Below are positions 48,424 to 58,292 of a stretch of DNA of 64,000 bases, piece by piece (positions within the stretch are counted from its first letter, which is position 1; each line of letters opens with the position of its first letter). Source of the stretch: Candidatus Colwellia aromaticivorans (lineage in GTDB: Bacteria; Pseudomonadota; Gammaproteobacteria; Enterobacterales; Alteromonadaceae); assembly GCF_003333305.1 (NCBI RefSeq), contig NZ_QOLD01000073.1:84746-148745 (forward strand), in the 5' to 3' direction. The notes beneath the pieces are model-generated. The model was not told where the DNA came from. It did no database searches and saw nothing but the letters and a program-made list of their open reading frames with translations. The position numbers and the translations under genes were made by a program.

Positions 48424-48440
48424 TTGGCATTTTAATTGCT
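48424..48440 (+). promoter_or_regulatory. Sigma-54-type promoter of the narK-kinase operon
   Basis: TTGGCATTTTAATTGCT matches YTGGCACG-N4-TTGCW with exact spacing and intact TGGCA and TTGCT. The expected start site is about 40 bases before the ATG at 48492. This also argues against the upstream in-frame start at 48417. Confidence 0.8.
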
Positions 48441-48491
48441 CTTTCTCACGTAATTCAACTTTTACTTTTTATATTTAACAAGGAGTTACTC

Positions 48492-49973
48492 ATGAGTGCT
48501 CAAACAGGCATAAAAATATTGTCCTTTACTGGTAAAATGAAAGTTTTACACCTCAGTTGGATGGCTTTTTTCATCACCTTTGCCGTATGGTTTAACCATG
48601 CGCCCTTATTAGCCGTTATTGCGCAAAGCTTAGGATTAAGCAGTAGTGAAATAAAAACCTTATTAATTCTTAATGTTGCATTAACCATACCTGCACGCAT
48701 TATCATTGGTATGCTAACTGATAGATATGGACCTAGAATTACCTATGCCATTTTACTAGCTGTATGTAGTATTCCTTGTTTTATGTTCGCTTTGGCTGAA
48801 AACTTTCATCAAGCCGCACTAGCAAGATTTTTACTTGGTTTTATTGGTGCTGGTTTTGTTGTTGGCATCCGTATGGTAAGTGAGTGGTTTCCTGCTAACG
48901 AATTAGGTACTGCTGAAGGTATTTATGGCGGTTGGGGCAACTTTGGATCTGCCGCTGCTGCGATGTCTTTACCTGCGATTGCACTTTTTGTCACAAAGTA
49001 TTTTGGTATAGATGAAGGCTGGCGCTACGCGGTTGGCTTAACAGGCTTAATGAGCTTATTATTTAGTGTTGTTTGGTATATCAACGTAACCGATACCCCT
49101 AAAGGTTCAACTTACTTTAAACCTACACAAACTGGCGCGATGGAAGTTACCAGTAAAGGTGACTTTTTCTTATTATTACTAATGAAACTACCGATGTATG
49201 GAGCATTAGCATTATTAACTTGGAAATTATCACCAGCAGGTGTTCAGTTACTTTCTGAGCAAAGTGCCCTTATTGCTTATATTTCTTTAGTGGTATTATT
49301 TATCCTTGAAGTTAGACAAACCTATAAAGTAAACGGTCATATATTTACTCAAGAAGTTCCTGAAATTCACCGTTATGAATTCAAACAAGTTGCCGTACTT
49401 AACATACTTTATTTTGCTACCTTTGGTTCTGAACTAGCAGTTATTTCTATGCTGCCATTATTTTTTGCTGATGTATTTTCTTTAGATATGGTTTATGCCG
49501 GTATGTTAGCTTCCCTATATGCCTTTATGAATTTAATGTCTCGCCCAGGTGGTGGTTGGTTAAGTGATAAATTCGGTCGTAAGAAAACCTTGCTTATTTT
49601 AACGGCTGGCTTAGCATTAGGTTATTTTGCTATGTCATCTATTGATAGTAGTTGGCCTTTAGCATTAGCCGTTGTTACCGCTATGGGCTGTTCGTTCTTC
49701 GTACAGGCTGGCGAAGGGGCAGTATTTGCTGCAGTACCACTTATCAAGCGTCGTCTAACAGGCCAAATAGCTGGTATGACAGGGGCATATGGTAATGTAG
49801 GTGCGGTTGTTTACTTAACTGTACTTTCAATGGTGAGCTATCAAGATTTCTTTTTAGTGATAGCTGCAACTGCTGTTGTTGGTTTTATCACCTTACTCTT
49901 CATGACTGAGCCTAAAGGAACAATTACCGAAGTTCGTGAAGATGGTACTGTAGAACTAATTCAAGTTCATTAA
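48492..49973 (+). CDS. Nitrate/nitrite transporter, NarK/NasA type (major facilitator superfamily)
   Basis: A 493-aa inner-membrane transporter with about 12 membrane segments. The NNP-family signatures AVWFNHAPLLAVIA, GMLTDRYGPR, GAGFVVGIRMVSEWFPANELGTAEGIYGG and SRPGGGWLSDKFGRKK are visible. ATG 48492 is chosen because AAGGAG lies 6 bases upstream and a sigma-54 promoter covers earlier codons. A long central loop (about 235-320) is typical of some nitrate transporters. The NtrC/sigma-54 control region and the kinase partner downstream suggest assimilatory nitrate uptake. Confidence 0.93.
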   Translation: MSAQTGIKILSFTGKMKVLHLSWMAFFITFAVWFNHAPLLAVIAQSLGLSSSEIKTLLILNVALTIPARIIIGMLTDRYGPRITYAILLAVCSIPCFMFALAENFHQAALARFLLGFIGAGFVVGIRMVSEWFPANELGTAEGIYGGWGNFGSAAAAMSLPAIALFVTKYFGIDEGWRYAVGLTGLMSLLFSVVWYINVTDTPKGSTYFKPTQTGAMEVTSKGDFFLLLLMKLPMYGALALLTWKLSPAGVQLLSEQSALIAYISLVVLFILEVRQTYKVNGHIFTQEVPEIHRYEFKQVAVLNILYFATFGSELAVISMLPLFFADVFSLDMVYAGMLASLYAFMNLMSRPGGGWLSDKFGRKKTLLILTAGLALGYFAMSSIDSSWPLALAVVTAMGCSFFVQAGEGAVFAAVPLIKRRLTGQIAGMTGAYGNVGAVVYLTVLSMVSYQDFFLVIAATAVVGFITLLFMTEPKGTITEVREDGTVELIQVH

Positions 49974-49992
49974 ATTAATTGGGAATTAAGTG

Positions 49993-51810
49993 ATGACCGA
50001 GGTTGCAAAGACAAAGAATGATACCGCTAATAATAAGCTGACAGATAAACTACAGTCCACAGTAGGCTTACAAGTCAAATTTGGCGGTTATTCTTGTGCT
50101 GGTATCAAGGCAGAAAACCAAGACGCCTTTGCAGCCTTAGTTCCTCCCAAGGAAAATGATCTCATATCAAAAGGCGTCATTGCCTGTATTGCCGATGGTG
50201 TTTCTAGTGCTGATAAAGCCGCTGAAGCATCGCAATTGGCTGTTACTCAATTTATTAGTGACTACTACTCCACACCGCCAACATGGTCGACTCAAAAATC
50301 TGCCGCTAAGGTTATTACCAGTTTAAATCAGTGGTTATATTCTCAAAAAAGTAGTGCTCTTGATGAAGACCATTACCTTTCTTCACAGCGACAACAGTGG
50401 TTAACCACTTTTTCGTCGATGATTTTAAAATCAGCGACCGGTTATATCTTTCATGTAGGTGATACTCGAATCACTTTATATCGCAATAAACAACTCGAAG
50501 CGTTAAGCCAAGATCATAATTGCAAGCAAGGCCATAAATCCGTCATTTTAACGCGAGCACTAGGTGCAGATTCTCGTTTACAAGTAGATGTTCATCAAGT
50601 TTCTTTGCAAAAAAACGATATTTATCTGCTTACCTGCGACGGTGTTCATGAATTTTTAACGAAAAAACAAGTTACAACATTGTTAAACACATTATCGAGT
50701 GAACCCGATAATTTAGAATTAGAGCGATTGAGTAAAGCCCTTGTTGAGCAGGCATTAGCAGCAGGTAGTGATGATAATGTCAGCTGCCTTTTAGTCATGG
50801 TTACCAATCTCCCTAATAAACAATTAGCGGAAATTGAAACCGAATTACGTAAAAAAGCGATTCCACCTGCTTTAGAAATCGGTCAAACACTTGATAGCTT
50901 TAAAATAAAAAAAATCATACATGCTAGTAATAGATCGCATGTGTACCTTGTTGAAGATAGCGATACTGGCGAAACATTAACCCTTAAAACACCATCAGCA
51001 AACTTTACTGAAGATGCACTATATTTGCAGGCGTTTTTTCGTGAAGCTTGGCTTGGAGAGCGAATAAACCACGTTAATGTTATGGCCACAAAGCCATTCG
51101 ATAACAATAGTAAGTTTCTGTACCACATCAGCGAATATATTGACGGCCAAACATTAACCCAGTGGATGTATGACAACCCACACCCGAGTATTGGCCAAGT
51201 AAGAGATATTATCAAACAAATAATTTCAGCGTTACGTGCATTTCAACGCCTCGAGGTTGTGCACAGAGATTTAAAGCCTGATAACATAATGATTGACCAA
51301 TACGGGCAAATCAAGTTAATAGATTATGGTGCTGTATTTGTTGCTTCATTAGATGAAAATCAAGAGACATTACTAGAAAGTGTACCGCAAGGTTCGGTAA
51401 ATTATATTGCCCCTGAAACACTGCTAACGATGAAAGCAAATCATTTAAGTGATTTATTTTCTTTAGGTGTTATTTGCTATGAGATGCTAACTGGTGAGTT
51501 ACCTTATAAACCAAATGTTAGAGCTAATAATAATTACACTCATTATCAGCAATGGCATTATCGCAGTATTAAACAACATAGAAATGATTTACCACTTTGG
51601 TTAGATTTAACATTGCAACAGGCGACACAAGCTAATCCTAATTTACGTCCACAGGTATTTTCTGAGTTCTATGCTAATTTGAGTAAACCTAATATCGAGG
51701 CTATTGATGAATATAAAAGCCAACCATTAATACAAAGGAATCCCGTGAAATTTTGGCAAGGAACTTCATTAGTATTATTTATTTGTTTGATGTTGAGCTT
51801 ATTTTACTAA
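49993..51810 (+). CDS. Fused PP2C phosphatase - Ser/Thr protein kinase, membrane-tethered
   Basis: A bifunctional regulator of about 605 aa. The PP2C domain (about 30-270) shows AENQDAF, CIADGVSSADKAAE, GDTRITLYR and GSDDNVSCLL with the metal aspartates. The kinase domain (about 295-560) has the VAIK-type Lys in LTLKTPS, HRDLKPDN and DYGAV in place of DFG. One C-terminal membrane segment (about 586-605) tethers it. It follows narK by 19 bases. In pseudomonads the same fusion sits between a nitrate transporter and assimilatory nitrite reductase genes, which are missing here. Confidence 0.9.
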   Translation: MTEVAKTKNDTANNKLTDKLQSTVGLQVKFGGYSCAGIKAENQDAFAALVPPKENDLISKGVIACIADGVSSADKAAEASQLAVTQFISDYYSTPPTWSTQKSAAKVITSLNQWLYSQKSSALDEDHYLSSQRQQWLTTFSSMILKSATGYIFHVGDTRITLYRNKQLEALSQDHNCKQGHKSVILTRALGADSRLQVDVHQVSLQKNDIYLLTCDGVHEFLTKKQVTTLLNTLSSEPDNLELERLSKALVEQALAAGSDDNVSCLLVMVTNLPNKQLAEIETELRKKAIPPALEIGQTLDSFKIKKIIHASNRSHVYLVEDSDTGETLTLKTPSANFTEDALYLQAFFREAWLGERINHVNVMATKPFDNNSKFLYHISEYIDGQTLTQWMYDNPHPSIGQVRDIIKQIISALRAFQRLEVVHRDLKPDNIMIDQYGQIKLIDYGAVFVASLDENQETLLESVPQGSVNYIAPETLLTMKANHLSDLFSLGVICYEMLTGELPYKPNVRANNNYTHYQQWHYRSIKQHRNDLPLWLDLTLQQATQANPNLRPQVFSEFYANLSKPNIEAIDEYKSQPLIQRNPVKFWQGTSLVLFICLMLSLFY

Positions 51811-51887
51811 ATACACTCATTTTGTTCCTCTTTAAAAAACCAAAGTTAACCGCGTATTTTGATGCCTGAATTGTGATCTATATCGCC

Positions 51888-51992
51888 CTATTCATCAATG
51901 GTAATAGCACCATAATCTAATTGCACGACAGCAAGTTTACCCTCAGGTGCTTTCTTAACAAAAGAAAAGTATAACCAAGTCAAATTAATCAT
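51888..51992 (-). CDS. Possible 34-aa small protein, unrecognised
   Basis: A short minus-strand frame starts at ATG 51992 and ends at 51888. It encodes an N-terminal hydrophobic part (MINLTWLYFSFV), then KKAPEGKLAVVQLDYGAI and TIDE. No clear ribosome binding site is visible. It could be a real small membrane-associated protein, the 3' remnant of a lost gene, or chance. It lies alone between the kinase gene and the porin regulatory region. Confidence 0.25.
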   Translation of the reverse strand: MINLTWLYFSFVKKAPEGKLAVVQLDYGAITIDE

Positions 51993-52072
51993 TATAACTA
52001 GCCAATAGCAAAGTAATTTAAATAACTCAGTAATATCCGCCCTTAGACACAAGCCTACAAATTTGAGAAAGC

Positions 52073-52086
52073 TTGATTCAAATCAA
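52073..52086. promoter_or_regulatory. FNR-family box 1 upstream of the porin gene
   Basis: TTGAT-TCAA-ATCAA is a perfect match to the FNR/DNR consensus, 49 bases upstream of a second perfect box. Confidence 0.7.
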
Positions 52087-52121
52087 TATATATTATCTAT
52101 TTAGCAAGTTGATTTCACAAC

Positions 52122-52135
52122 TTGATTTAAATCAA
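52122..52135. promoter_or_regulatory. FNR-family box 2 upstream of the porin gene
   Basis: TTGAT-TTAA-ATCAA is a perfect consensus match, ending 114 bases before the porin ATG. A class II promoter using it would start near 52170 with a leader of about 80 bases. Confidence 0.72.
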
Positions 52136-52249
52136 CTTATCAAGTCAGTGTGAGTGTAAGAATCCACCTAAGCGTACATAAAACTACATAATAAAACGTA
52201 CCAATACAAATTTTAGACAATTTATAAAACATAAAATGGGACATTACTA

Positions 52250-53452
52250 ATGAATACAAAAAATATCAACGTAAAAACATTTACGCTCTCCTTATTAACC
52301 GCTGCTATTTTATCAGCACCTGCTGCTTTTGCAGCAGATCCTGCACATGGTAAAGGCATTACTGATGCATTAGCAGATAGCAAGGTCAACTTATCTTTTC
52401 GCGCTCGCTACGAAGGTGTTGATGAAGATAATGCCAGAGATAATGCAAATGCATTAACTGTAAAAAGCCGCCTTACCATCAAAACAGGTAATTACAATAA
52501 TTTATCTCTTGGTTTAGAGGTTGATCATGTGAGCGCTTTAGCTGATAACTACTGGGATAAAGTTGGCGCAGATAACAATTACTCTGTTGTTGCCGATCCT
52601 ACGGGAACCGATGTAAACCAAGGCTATATTAAATACACTAGAAATGATTTCAGTGCCATTGCTGGTCGTCAACGCATTTTACATAATAACCAACGTTTTG
52701 TTGGTGGTGTTGGCTGGCGTCAAAACGAACAAACCTATGATGGTATTCGTGCTCAATATAATACAGGCGCTTTCTCAGTTGATTATAGCTACATTCATAA
52801 TATCAATGATATCTTTGCTAAAAATGTCAGTGGTGATTTTCATTTAGCTAACCTAGGCTACAAAATCAATAAAGCTCATAAAGTTGCGGCTTTTGCTTAT
52901 ATTTTAGATTTTAAAACCGGTGCAGCCAACTCTAGTAGCACATACGGCGCACTTTACAACGGTAAATTTGGTCCTGTACTTGTTAATGCAAGCGCAGCAA
53001 GTCAAAGTGACAATGGCAAAAATCCTAACAGTTACACAGCAACATACTTAAATGCTGAAGTAGGCTATAAATTTAGTACTGTTACAGTATTAGGTGGTTA
53101 TGAACTATTAGGTAGTGATAATAATGTTGGTTTTAACACGCCCCTAGCAACTAAACATAAATTCCAAGGCTGGGCAGATAAGTTTTTAGGCACGCCTAAA
53201 GAAGGTATGGAAGATATTTACCTTACAGTAAAAGGTGCTGTCTCTGGTGTTAAATTAGCAGCAACTTACCATGATTTTTCGTCTGATGTAGGTGGCATTG
53301 ATTTTGGTAACGAATTAGATTTAGTTGCTAACTATAAAGTAAATAAAAACTATGGCGTTTTAGTGAAGTTTTCTAACTATAGTCAAGGTGATGTTTACGG
53401 AAAACTTACTGATACCAATAAATTGTGGTTACAAGCTACCGCTAAGTTTTAA
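52250..53452 (+). CDS. Outer-membrane porin-like beta-barrel
   Basis: A 400-aa outer-membrane protein with a signal peptide cleaved after AAFA (residue 28). A Gly/Asn/Asp/aromatic-rich repeated strand pattern and a C-terminal strand ending LQATAKF follow. The segments SFRARYEGVDEDNA, YIKYTRNDFSAIAGRQRI and GVGWRQNEQTYDGIRAQY resemble the Opr/alginate-export type of barrel found in marine gammaproteobacteria. The substrate is unknown. Two perfect FNR-type boxes upstream suggest induction at low oxygen, perhaps to admit nitrate or another acceptor. A terminator follows. Confidence 0.82.
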   Translation: MNTKNINVKTFTLSLLTAAILSAPAAFAADPAHGKGITDALADSKVNLSFRARYEGVDEDNARDNANALTVKSRLTIKTGNYNNLSLGLEVDHVSALADNYWDKVGADNNYSVVADPTGTDVNQGYIKYTRNDFSAIAGRQRILHNNQRFVGGVGWRQNEQTYDGIRAQYNTGAFSVDYSYIHNINDIFAKNVSGDFHLANLGYKINKAHKVAAFAYILDFKTGAANSSSTYGALYNGKFGPVLVNASAASQSDNGKNPNSYTATYLNAEVGYKFSTVTVLGGYELLGSDNNVGFNTPLATKHKFQGWADKFLGTPKEGMEDIYLTVKGAVSGVKLAATYHDFSSDVGGIDFGNELDLVANYKVNKNYGVLVKFSNYSQGDVYGKLTDTNKLWLQATAKF

Positions 53453-53489
53453 TTAGCTATAGTAAGATAGTAAGCTACAAGAAAAGTTT

Positions 53490-53521
53490 AAAAGGCACCT
53501 AACGCGAGTTAAGTGCCTTTT
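53490..53521 (+). terminator. Terminator after the porin gene
   Basis: AAAAGGCAC and GTGCCTTTT pair across an AT-rich loop 38 bases past the porin stop, ending in a T run. Confidence 0.85.
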
Positions 53522-53568
53522 CTTATGCATAGTTTTCTTGCTTCTTCTCTTTCGAGTAAAATTCCGAT

Positions 53569-53589
53569 TGTCCTGAGCTTGTCGAAGGA
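53569..53589. repeat. Half-unit of a widespread TCCTTCGACAAGCTCAGGA-type intergenic repeat
   Basis: TGTCCTGAGCTTGTCGAAGG is the complement of a repeat motif common in many bacterial genomes. The usual mirrored second half is absent here. It sits 40 bases before pabA. Confidence 0.45.
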
Positions 53590-53628
53590 TTAGAATAGCC
53601 GCGGTTTTCATAGTTAGGCTTATCGACT

Positions 53629-54216
53629 TTGTTATTAATGATCGACAATTACGACTCTTTCACTTTCAATCTGGTGCATTATTTTCAAGCGCTAGGTCAA
53701 GAGGTAAAAGTTTTTCGTCATGACGAAATCAGTTTAGTGGAAATTGAAAAACTAAACCCTGCTTACCTAGTTATTTCTCCCGGCCCTTGTGATCCTGACA
53801 ATGCAGGAATATCTTTAGCTGTGGTAAAACACTTTGCCGGACGCATTCCTTTGCTAGGCGTATGTTTAGGACATCAGTGTATTGCTCAACACTTTGGCGC
53901 TAAAATAAAAAAAGCACAAAAATTAATGCATGGTAAAACGAGTGCAATTAAACATGATGGCAAAGGATTATTTCAGCGGCTAAAAAATCCTTTACGCGTT
54001 ACTCGTTATCATTCACTTATAGTTGATGAACAATCACTTTCTGATGAATTATCCATCACTGCTTGGAGTATTAATGAACAAGGCGATAGAGATGAAATAA
54101 TGGCGTTGCAACATAAGCAGCTCGCGATTTGTAGTGTGCAATTTCACCCCGAATCAATTTTAACCGAACAAGGCCAAGCGCTTTTACAAAACTTTATTGA
54201 GTTATACAAAAGATAA
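53629..54216 (+). CDS. pabA: Glutamine amidotransferase, aminodeoxychorismate/anthranilate synthase component II (PabA)
   Basis: The glutaminase subunit of p-aminobenzoate (or anthranilate) synthase, 195 aa. The class I amidotransferase triad is visible: Cys in LGVCLGHQC, and His/Glu in [17 protein letters not shown] is the oxyanion region. The TTG start at 53629 gives the family N-terminus [12 protein letters not shown]; an ATG three codons later would trim it. No trp genes are near, and the gene precedes the ast cluster as in Vibrio and Shewanella, which favours pabA over trpG. Confidence 0.9.
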   Translation: MLLMIDNYDSFTFNLVHYFQALGQEVKVFRHDEISLVEIEKLNPAYLVISPGPCDPDNAGISLAVVKHFAGRIPLLGVCLGHQCIAQHFGAKIKKAQKLMHGKTSAIKHDGKGLFQRLKNPLRVTRYHSLIVDEQSLSDELSITAWSINEQGDRDEIMALQHKQLAICSVQFHPESILTEQGQALLQNFIELYKR

Positions 54217-54305
54217 TTACATAAAATTAATGATTTATTGGTATAAACCGATAAACTTACACTATTAACGCCCATTTTAACTAACTACGATAGCCACGAA
54301 GCATT

Positions 54306-55451
54306 ATGCAAATTTTTGAACTTAACGACATCATTTCATCTATACACCAACGTGCGTTAAGTTTGTCTATTAGTAAAGACTTTGCTGACCAACAAGATGG
54401 AAAAATCAACCTTGTTAATCACCAAGGTAGTGAACAAGAAAATCGTCGCCGTGAATTATTAAGCGTTGAAAGAGAAGCCCAACAGGAAAAAATTGTTGCT
54501 GCGTATGGTGAAAAGCATTTTCGCAACCAAGTAACAGACACATTCTATGAACAAGTTCGCAACCAAGTTAATAAAGAATTTGATAATAAAACCCATTTAT
54601 ACCATAACATTTTATGCATTGAAGACGCTGCGCCAGCCATTCTAGAATTACTGTCGTTACGAGCGACATCAATTAATAAAATACAACCATTATCTTCCTC
54701 TTTACTCTGGCTTGCCACAGACTTAATCAGTTTAGTAAACAAGCCTCAATATCGAAAACGAGCCGATGTTCAAGTGAACGATGCAAAGTTAGCATTAAGC
54801 TATATTGGTTTAGATAACTTAAAGTTGGTTATGCCTACATTTATTCTTAAACATTGGCTACCTAATAGTACTGCTCCCTACGGCTTAATGAAACGAAAAT
54901 TATGGAATGATAGTCTATCAGTAGCGCTCGCTGCCCGCGTATTAGCCAAAGATAAAAAACTAGATTGGTATACTGCATTTACCACCGGCATGCTGTCAAA
55001 CATAGGTCAATTAGCGGTGACACGATGCTTTTTAAATACCTATAATGATATGTATAAAGATGCATTACATCAGGCCGTCGAAGACAAAGACAAACTATTA
55101 CATAATGTACTGGTTAAAATTGATAATTCACCTGGGTTATTGTTAGAGCAACTGACCTTACGTAGTAGCAAATTATCGGCGGACTTAATCGAATTAATGA
55201 ACTTTACTCGGCTCCCTATCACCGGAGCAATGTTTGATTTAGCTTATAGTGAGAATGTTGATGAAATGTCTCCTATTGCACAAGTCGTTGCTAAAGCAAA
55301 AGTGTATGTAAATTATCGTAGTTTAAGTAATGCTAACTTAATTAATGATGATGAAATGAGCCTTTTATTCGAGACGGTAAAATTGAGTGAAAAAGAAATT
55401 TCTTTATTAAATAAAAGTGATATTGACCACATAAAGTTAAAGTTTAACTAG
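54306..55451 (+). CDS. HDOD-domain signalling protein
   Basis: A 381-aa cytoplasmic protein with a charged helical N-terminus (about 1-85) and an HDOD domain (about 95-300). ILCIEDAAPAILELLSLRATSINKIQPLSSSLLWLATDLISLV opens the helical bundle, and AFTTGMLSNIGQLAVTRCF marks the position of the degenerate HD motif. HDOD proteins lack the phosphohydrolase metal site and act in signalling, often with c-di-GMP proteins. The function here is unknown. It lies between pabA and astC and is separated from both. Confidence 0.8.
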   Translation: MQIFELNDIISSIHQRALSLSISKDFADQQDGKINLVNHQGSEQENRRRELLSVEREAQQEKIVAAYGEKHFRNQVTDTFYEQVRNQVNKEFDNKTHLYHNILCIEDAAPAILELLSLRATSINKIQPLSSSLLWLATDLISLVNKPQYRKRADVQVNDAKLALSYIGLDNLKLVMPTFILKHWLPNSTAPYGLMKRKLWNDSLSVALAARVLAKDKKLDWYTAFTTGMLSNIGQLAVTRCFLNTYNDMYKDALHQAVEDKDKLLHNVLVKIDNSPGLLLEQLTLRSSKLSADLIELMNFTRLPITGAMFDLAYSENVDEMSPIAQVVAKAKVYVNYRSLSNANLINDDEMSLLFETVKLSEKEISLLNKSDIDHIKLKFN

Positions 55452-55676
55452 GGTCTGTATATTGAAATAAGATTATTTTTGATTATTTATGAAATCCCCC
55501 TCGCTATAGCATTTATCAACCAAGCACTTTCCCACTAACAAAAGTACGTCCCTGGCTAATTTACTGACTATCTATAAATATTCACAAAATTTGAATAAAA
55601 CCTTTAACCCTTTATTTTCACTAGGCTACAGAGTTATTAAATAAGACAACTTTCCTTTGTTCTGTCATACTTATAC

Positions 55677-55707
55677 TGAATGAAATAATGAATGAAATAA
55701 TGAATGA
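55677..55707. repeat. Tandem 12-bp repeat upstream of astC
   Basis: TGAATGAAATAA occurs at 55677-55688 and 55689-55700, followed by TGAATGA. A mirrored CCATTCATT follows at about 55715-55723. The 400-base gap (55452-55852) holds no gene. The TGAAT halves recall ArgR (ARG) boxes, but the palindromic ARG arrangement is not clean. Confidence 0.5.
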
Positions 55708-55780
55708 CTCAATTCCATTCATTACTTCAATTGGTCTTACTGTCTATTTTTGAGCGCTAACCTATAATTAAAGGCAATAA

Positions 55781-57066
<1,286 letters not shown>

Positions 57067-57067
<1 letters not shown>

Positions 57068-57107
57068 TACCAATTGAAGTAATGGATTGACTAATTCATT
57101 ATTTGGT
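57067..57107. repeat. ATACCAATTGAA repeat overlapping the astC stop
   Basis: ATACCAATTGAAGTAAT begins in the TGA stop of astC. A near-identical ATACCAATTGAAATAAT stands just after astA at 58231. It is closed by a TTTGGTTT that weakly mirrors the start. Confidence 0.45.
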
Positions 57108-57136
57108 TTGGTTTAAATAAACAGTACTGCTTAATA

Positions 57137-57184
57137 CCCTAAGTAACGTTCATGTGGTAGTACATAAATGTTACTTGGGTTTTA
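57137..57184 (+). terminator. Hairpin/attenuator between astC and astA
   Basis: CCCTAAGTAACGTT (57137-57150) pairs with AATGTTACTTGGG (57167-57179), followed by TTTT. This is a terminator-type structure inside the ast cluster, suggesting partial termination after astC. Confidence 0.65.
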
Positions 57185-57205
57185 TCTAATCATCGAGAAC
57201 TATTT

Positions 57206-58231
57206 ATGATTATTATCCGCCCTATTAAAGCAACTGATTATAACGATTTACATCGTATTGCCATTGATTCAGGTTATGGCTTTACTTCATTGCCTGTAAA
57301 CGAAGAAATATTAAAAAACCGTATTAATCACTCAGAAGAATCTTTTCGTTTACAGGTTTGTGAGCCAGGTAATCAAGGTTATTTATTTGTCATGGAAGAC
57401 ACCCAAACAGGCCAAGTAATTGGTACTACGGGTATAGAAGCGGCTGTCGGGTTAGATAATGCTTTTTATCATTATCACTTAGGTAAGGTTGTACATAGTT
57501 CACGTGAACTAAATATTCACAATACCGTTGAAACACTCGCTTTATGTAATGACTATACTGGTGCTACCGAAATTTGTACTTTATTTCTGCAAGAAAGTCA
57601 TCGAAAAGATGGTAATGGTCGATTCTTATCACGCTGTCGATTTTTGTTTATGGCTGAACATAGCGAGCGCTTTGCAAATTGTGTTATTGCTGAAATGCGT
57701 GGCGTTAGTGATGAGCAAGGTAGATCCCCTTTTTACGATTGGCTTGAAGAGCATTTTTTATCTATCCAGTTTACAAAAGCCGATTATCTCACCGGTATAG
57801 GTAATAAGGATTTTATAGCTGAATTAATGCCTAAATATCCCGTATATGTCAGTTTATTAAGCAAAGAAGCTCAGCAAGTAATTAATAAGGTACATAATAA
57901 TACCGTACCTGCGCTACGCTTACTTGAAGCGGAAGGTTTTTCTCGTCGAGGTTATATCGACATTTTTGATGCTGGCCCGACCGTTGAAGCAGAGCTGAAA
58001 CAAATAAGAGCGATTCGTGATAGTCATAAGTATCAAGTGTTAATTGATAATGCATGCGGTGGTGAAAGCAACCAAAAATACATTATATGCAATACCAAGG
58101 TTCAAGATTTTCGCGCAACACAAATAAAATTAACATTACGTGAAACCGCAAATCAAGTGGTGATCACTAGCGATATAGCAAATGCACTACAGGTAAAACA
58201 AGGAGACTGGGTTCGCCTTATTAGTAACTAA
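57206..58231 (+). CDS. astA: Arginine N-succinyltransferase AstA
   Basis: AstA transfers succinyl from succinyl-CoA to arginine, the first step of the AST pathway. The 341-aa protein matches the family length (344 aa in E. coli). It opens IIIRPIKATDYNDLHRIA and has LGKVVHSSRELNIHN, CTLFLQESHRKDGNGRFLSRCRFLFMAEH and FYDWLEEHFLSIQF. It lies between astC and astD on the same strand. A short ATACCAA repeat starts at its stop codon. Confidence 0.97.
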   Translation: MIIIRPIKATDYNDLHRIAIDSGYGFTSLPVNEEILKNRINHSEESFRLQVCEPGNQGYLFVMEDTQTGQVIGTTGIEAAVGLDNAFYHYHLGKVVHSSRELNIHNTVETLALCNDYTGATEICTLFLQESHRKDGNGRFLSRCRFLFMAEHSERFANCVIAEMRGVSDEQGRSPFYDWLEEHFLSIQFTKADYLTGIGNKDFIAELMPKYPVYVSLLSKEAQQVINKVHNNTVPALRLLEAEGFSRRGYIDIFDAGPTVEAELKQIRAIRDSHKYQVLIDNACGGESNQKYIICNTKVQDFRATQIKLTLRETANQVVITSDIANALQVKQGDWVRLISN

Positions 58232-58265
58232 TACCAATTGAAATAATTAATTGAACACTTGGTAT
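58231..58265. repeat. Short ATACCAA palindromic repeat between astA and astD
   Basis: ATACCAATTGAAATAATTAA opens and TTGGTAT (58259-58265) closes a 35-base unit. It shares its first 17 bases, with one change, with the unit after astC. Confidence 0.5.
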
Positions 58266-58292
58266 AACAGCCTAAATTTAATAGGAATAAAT

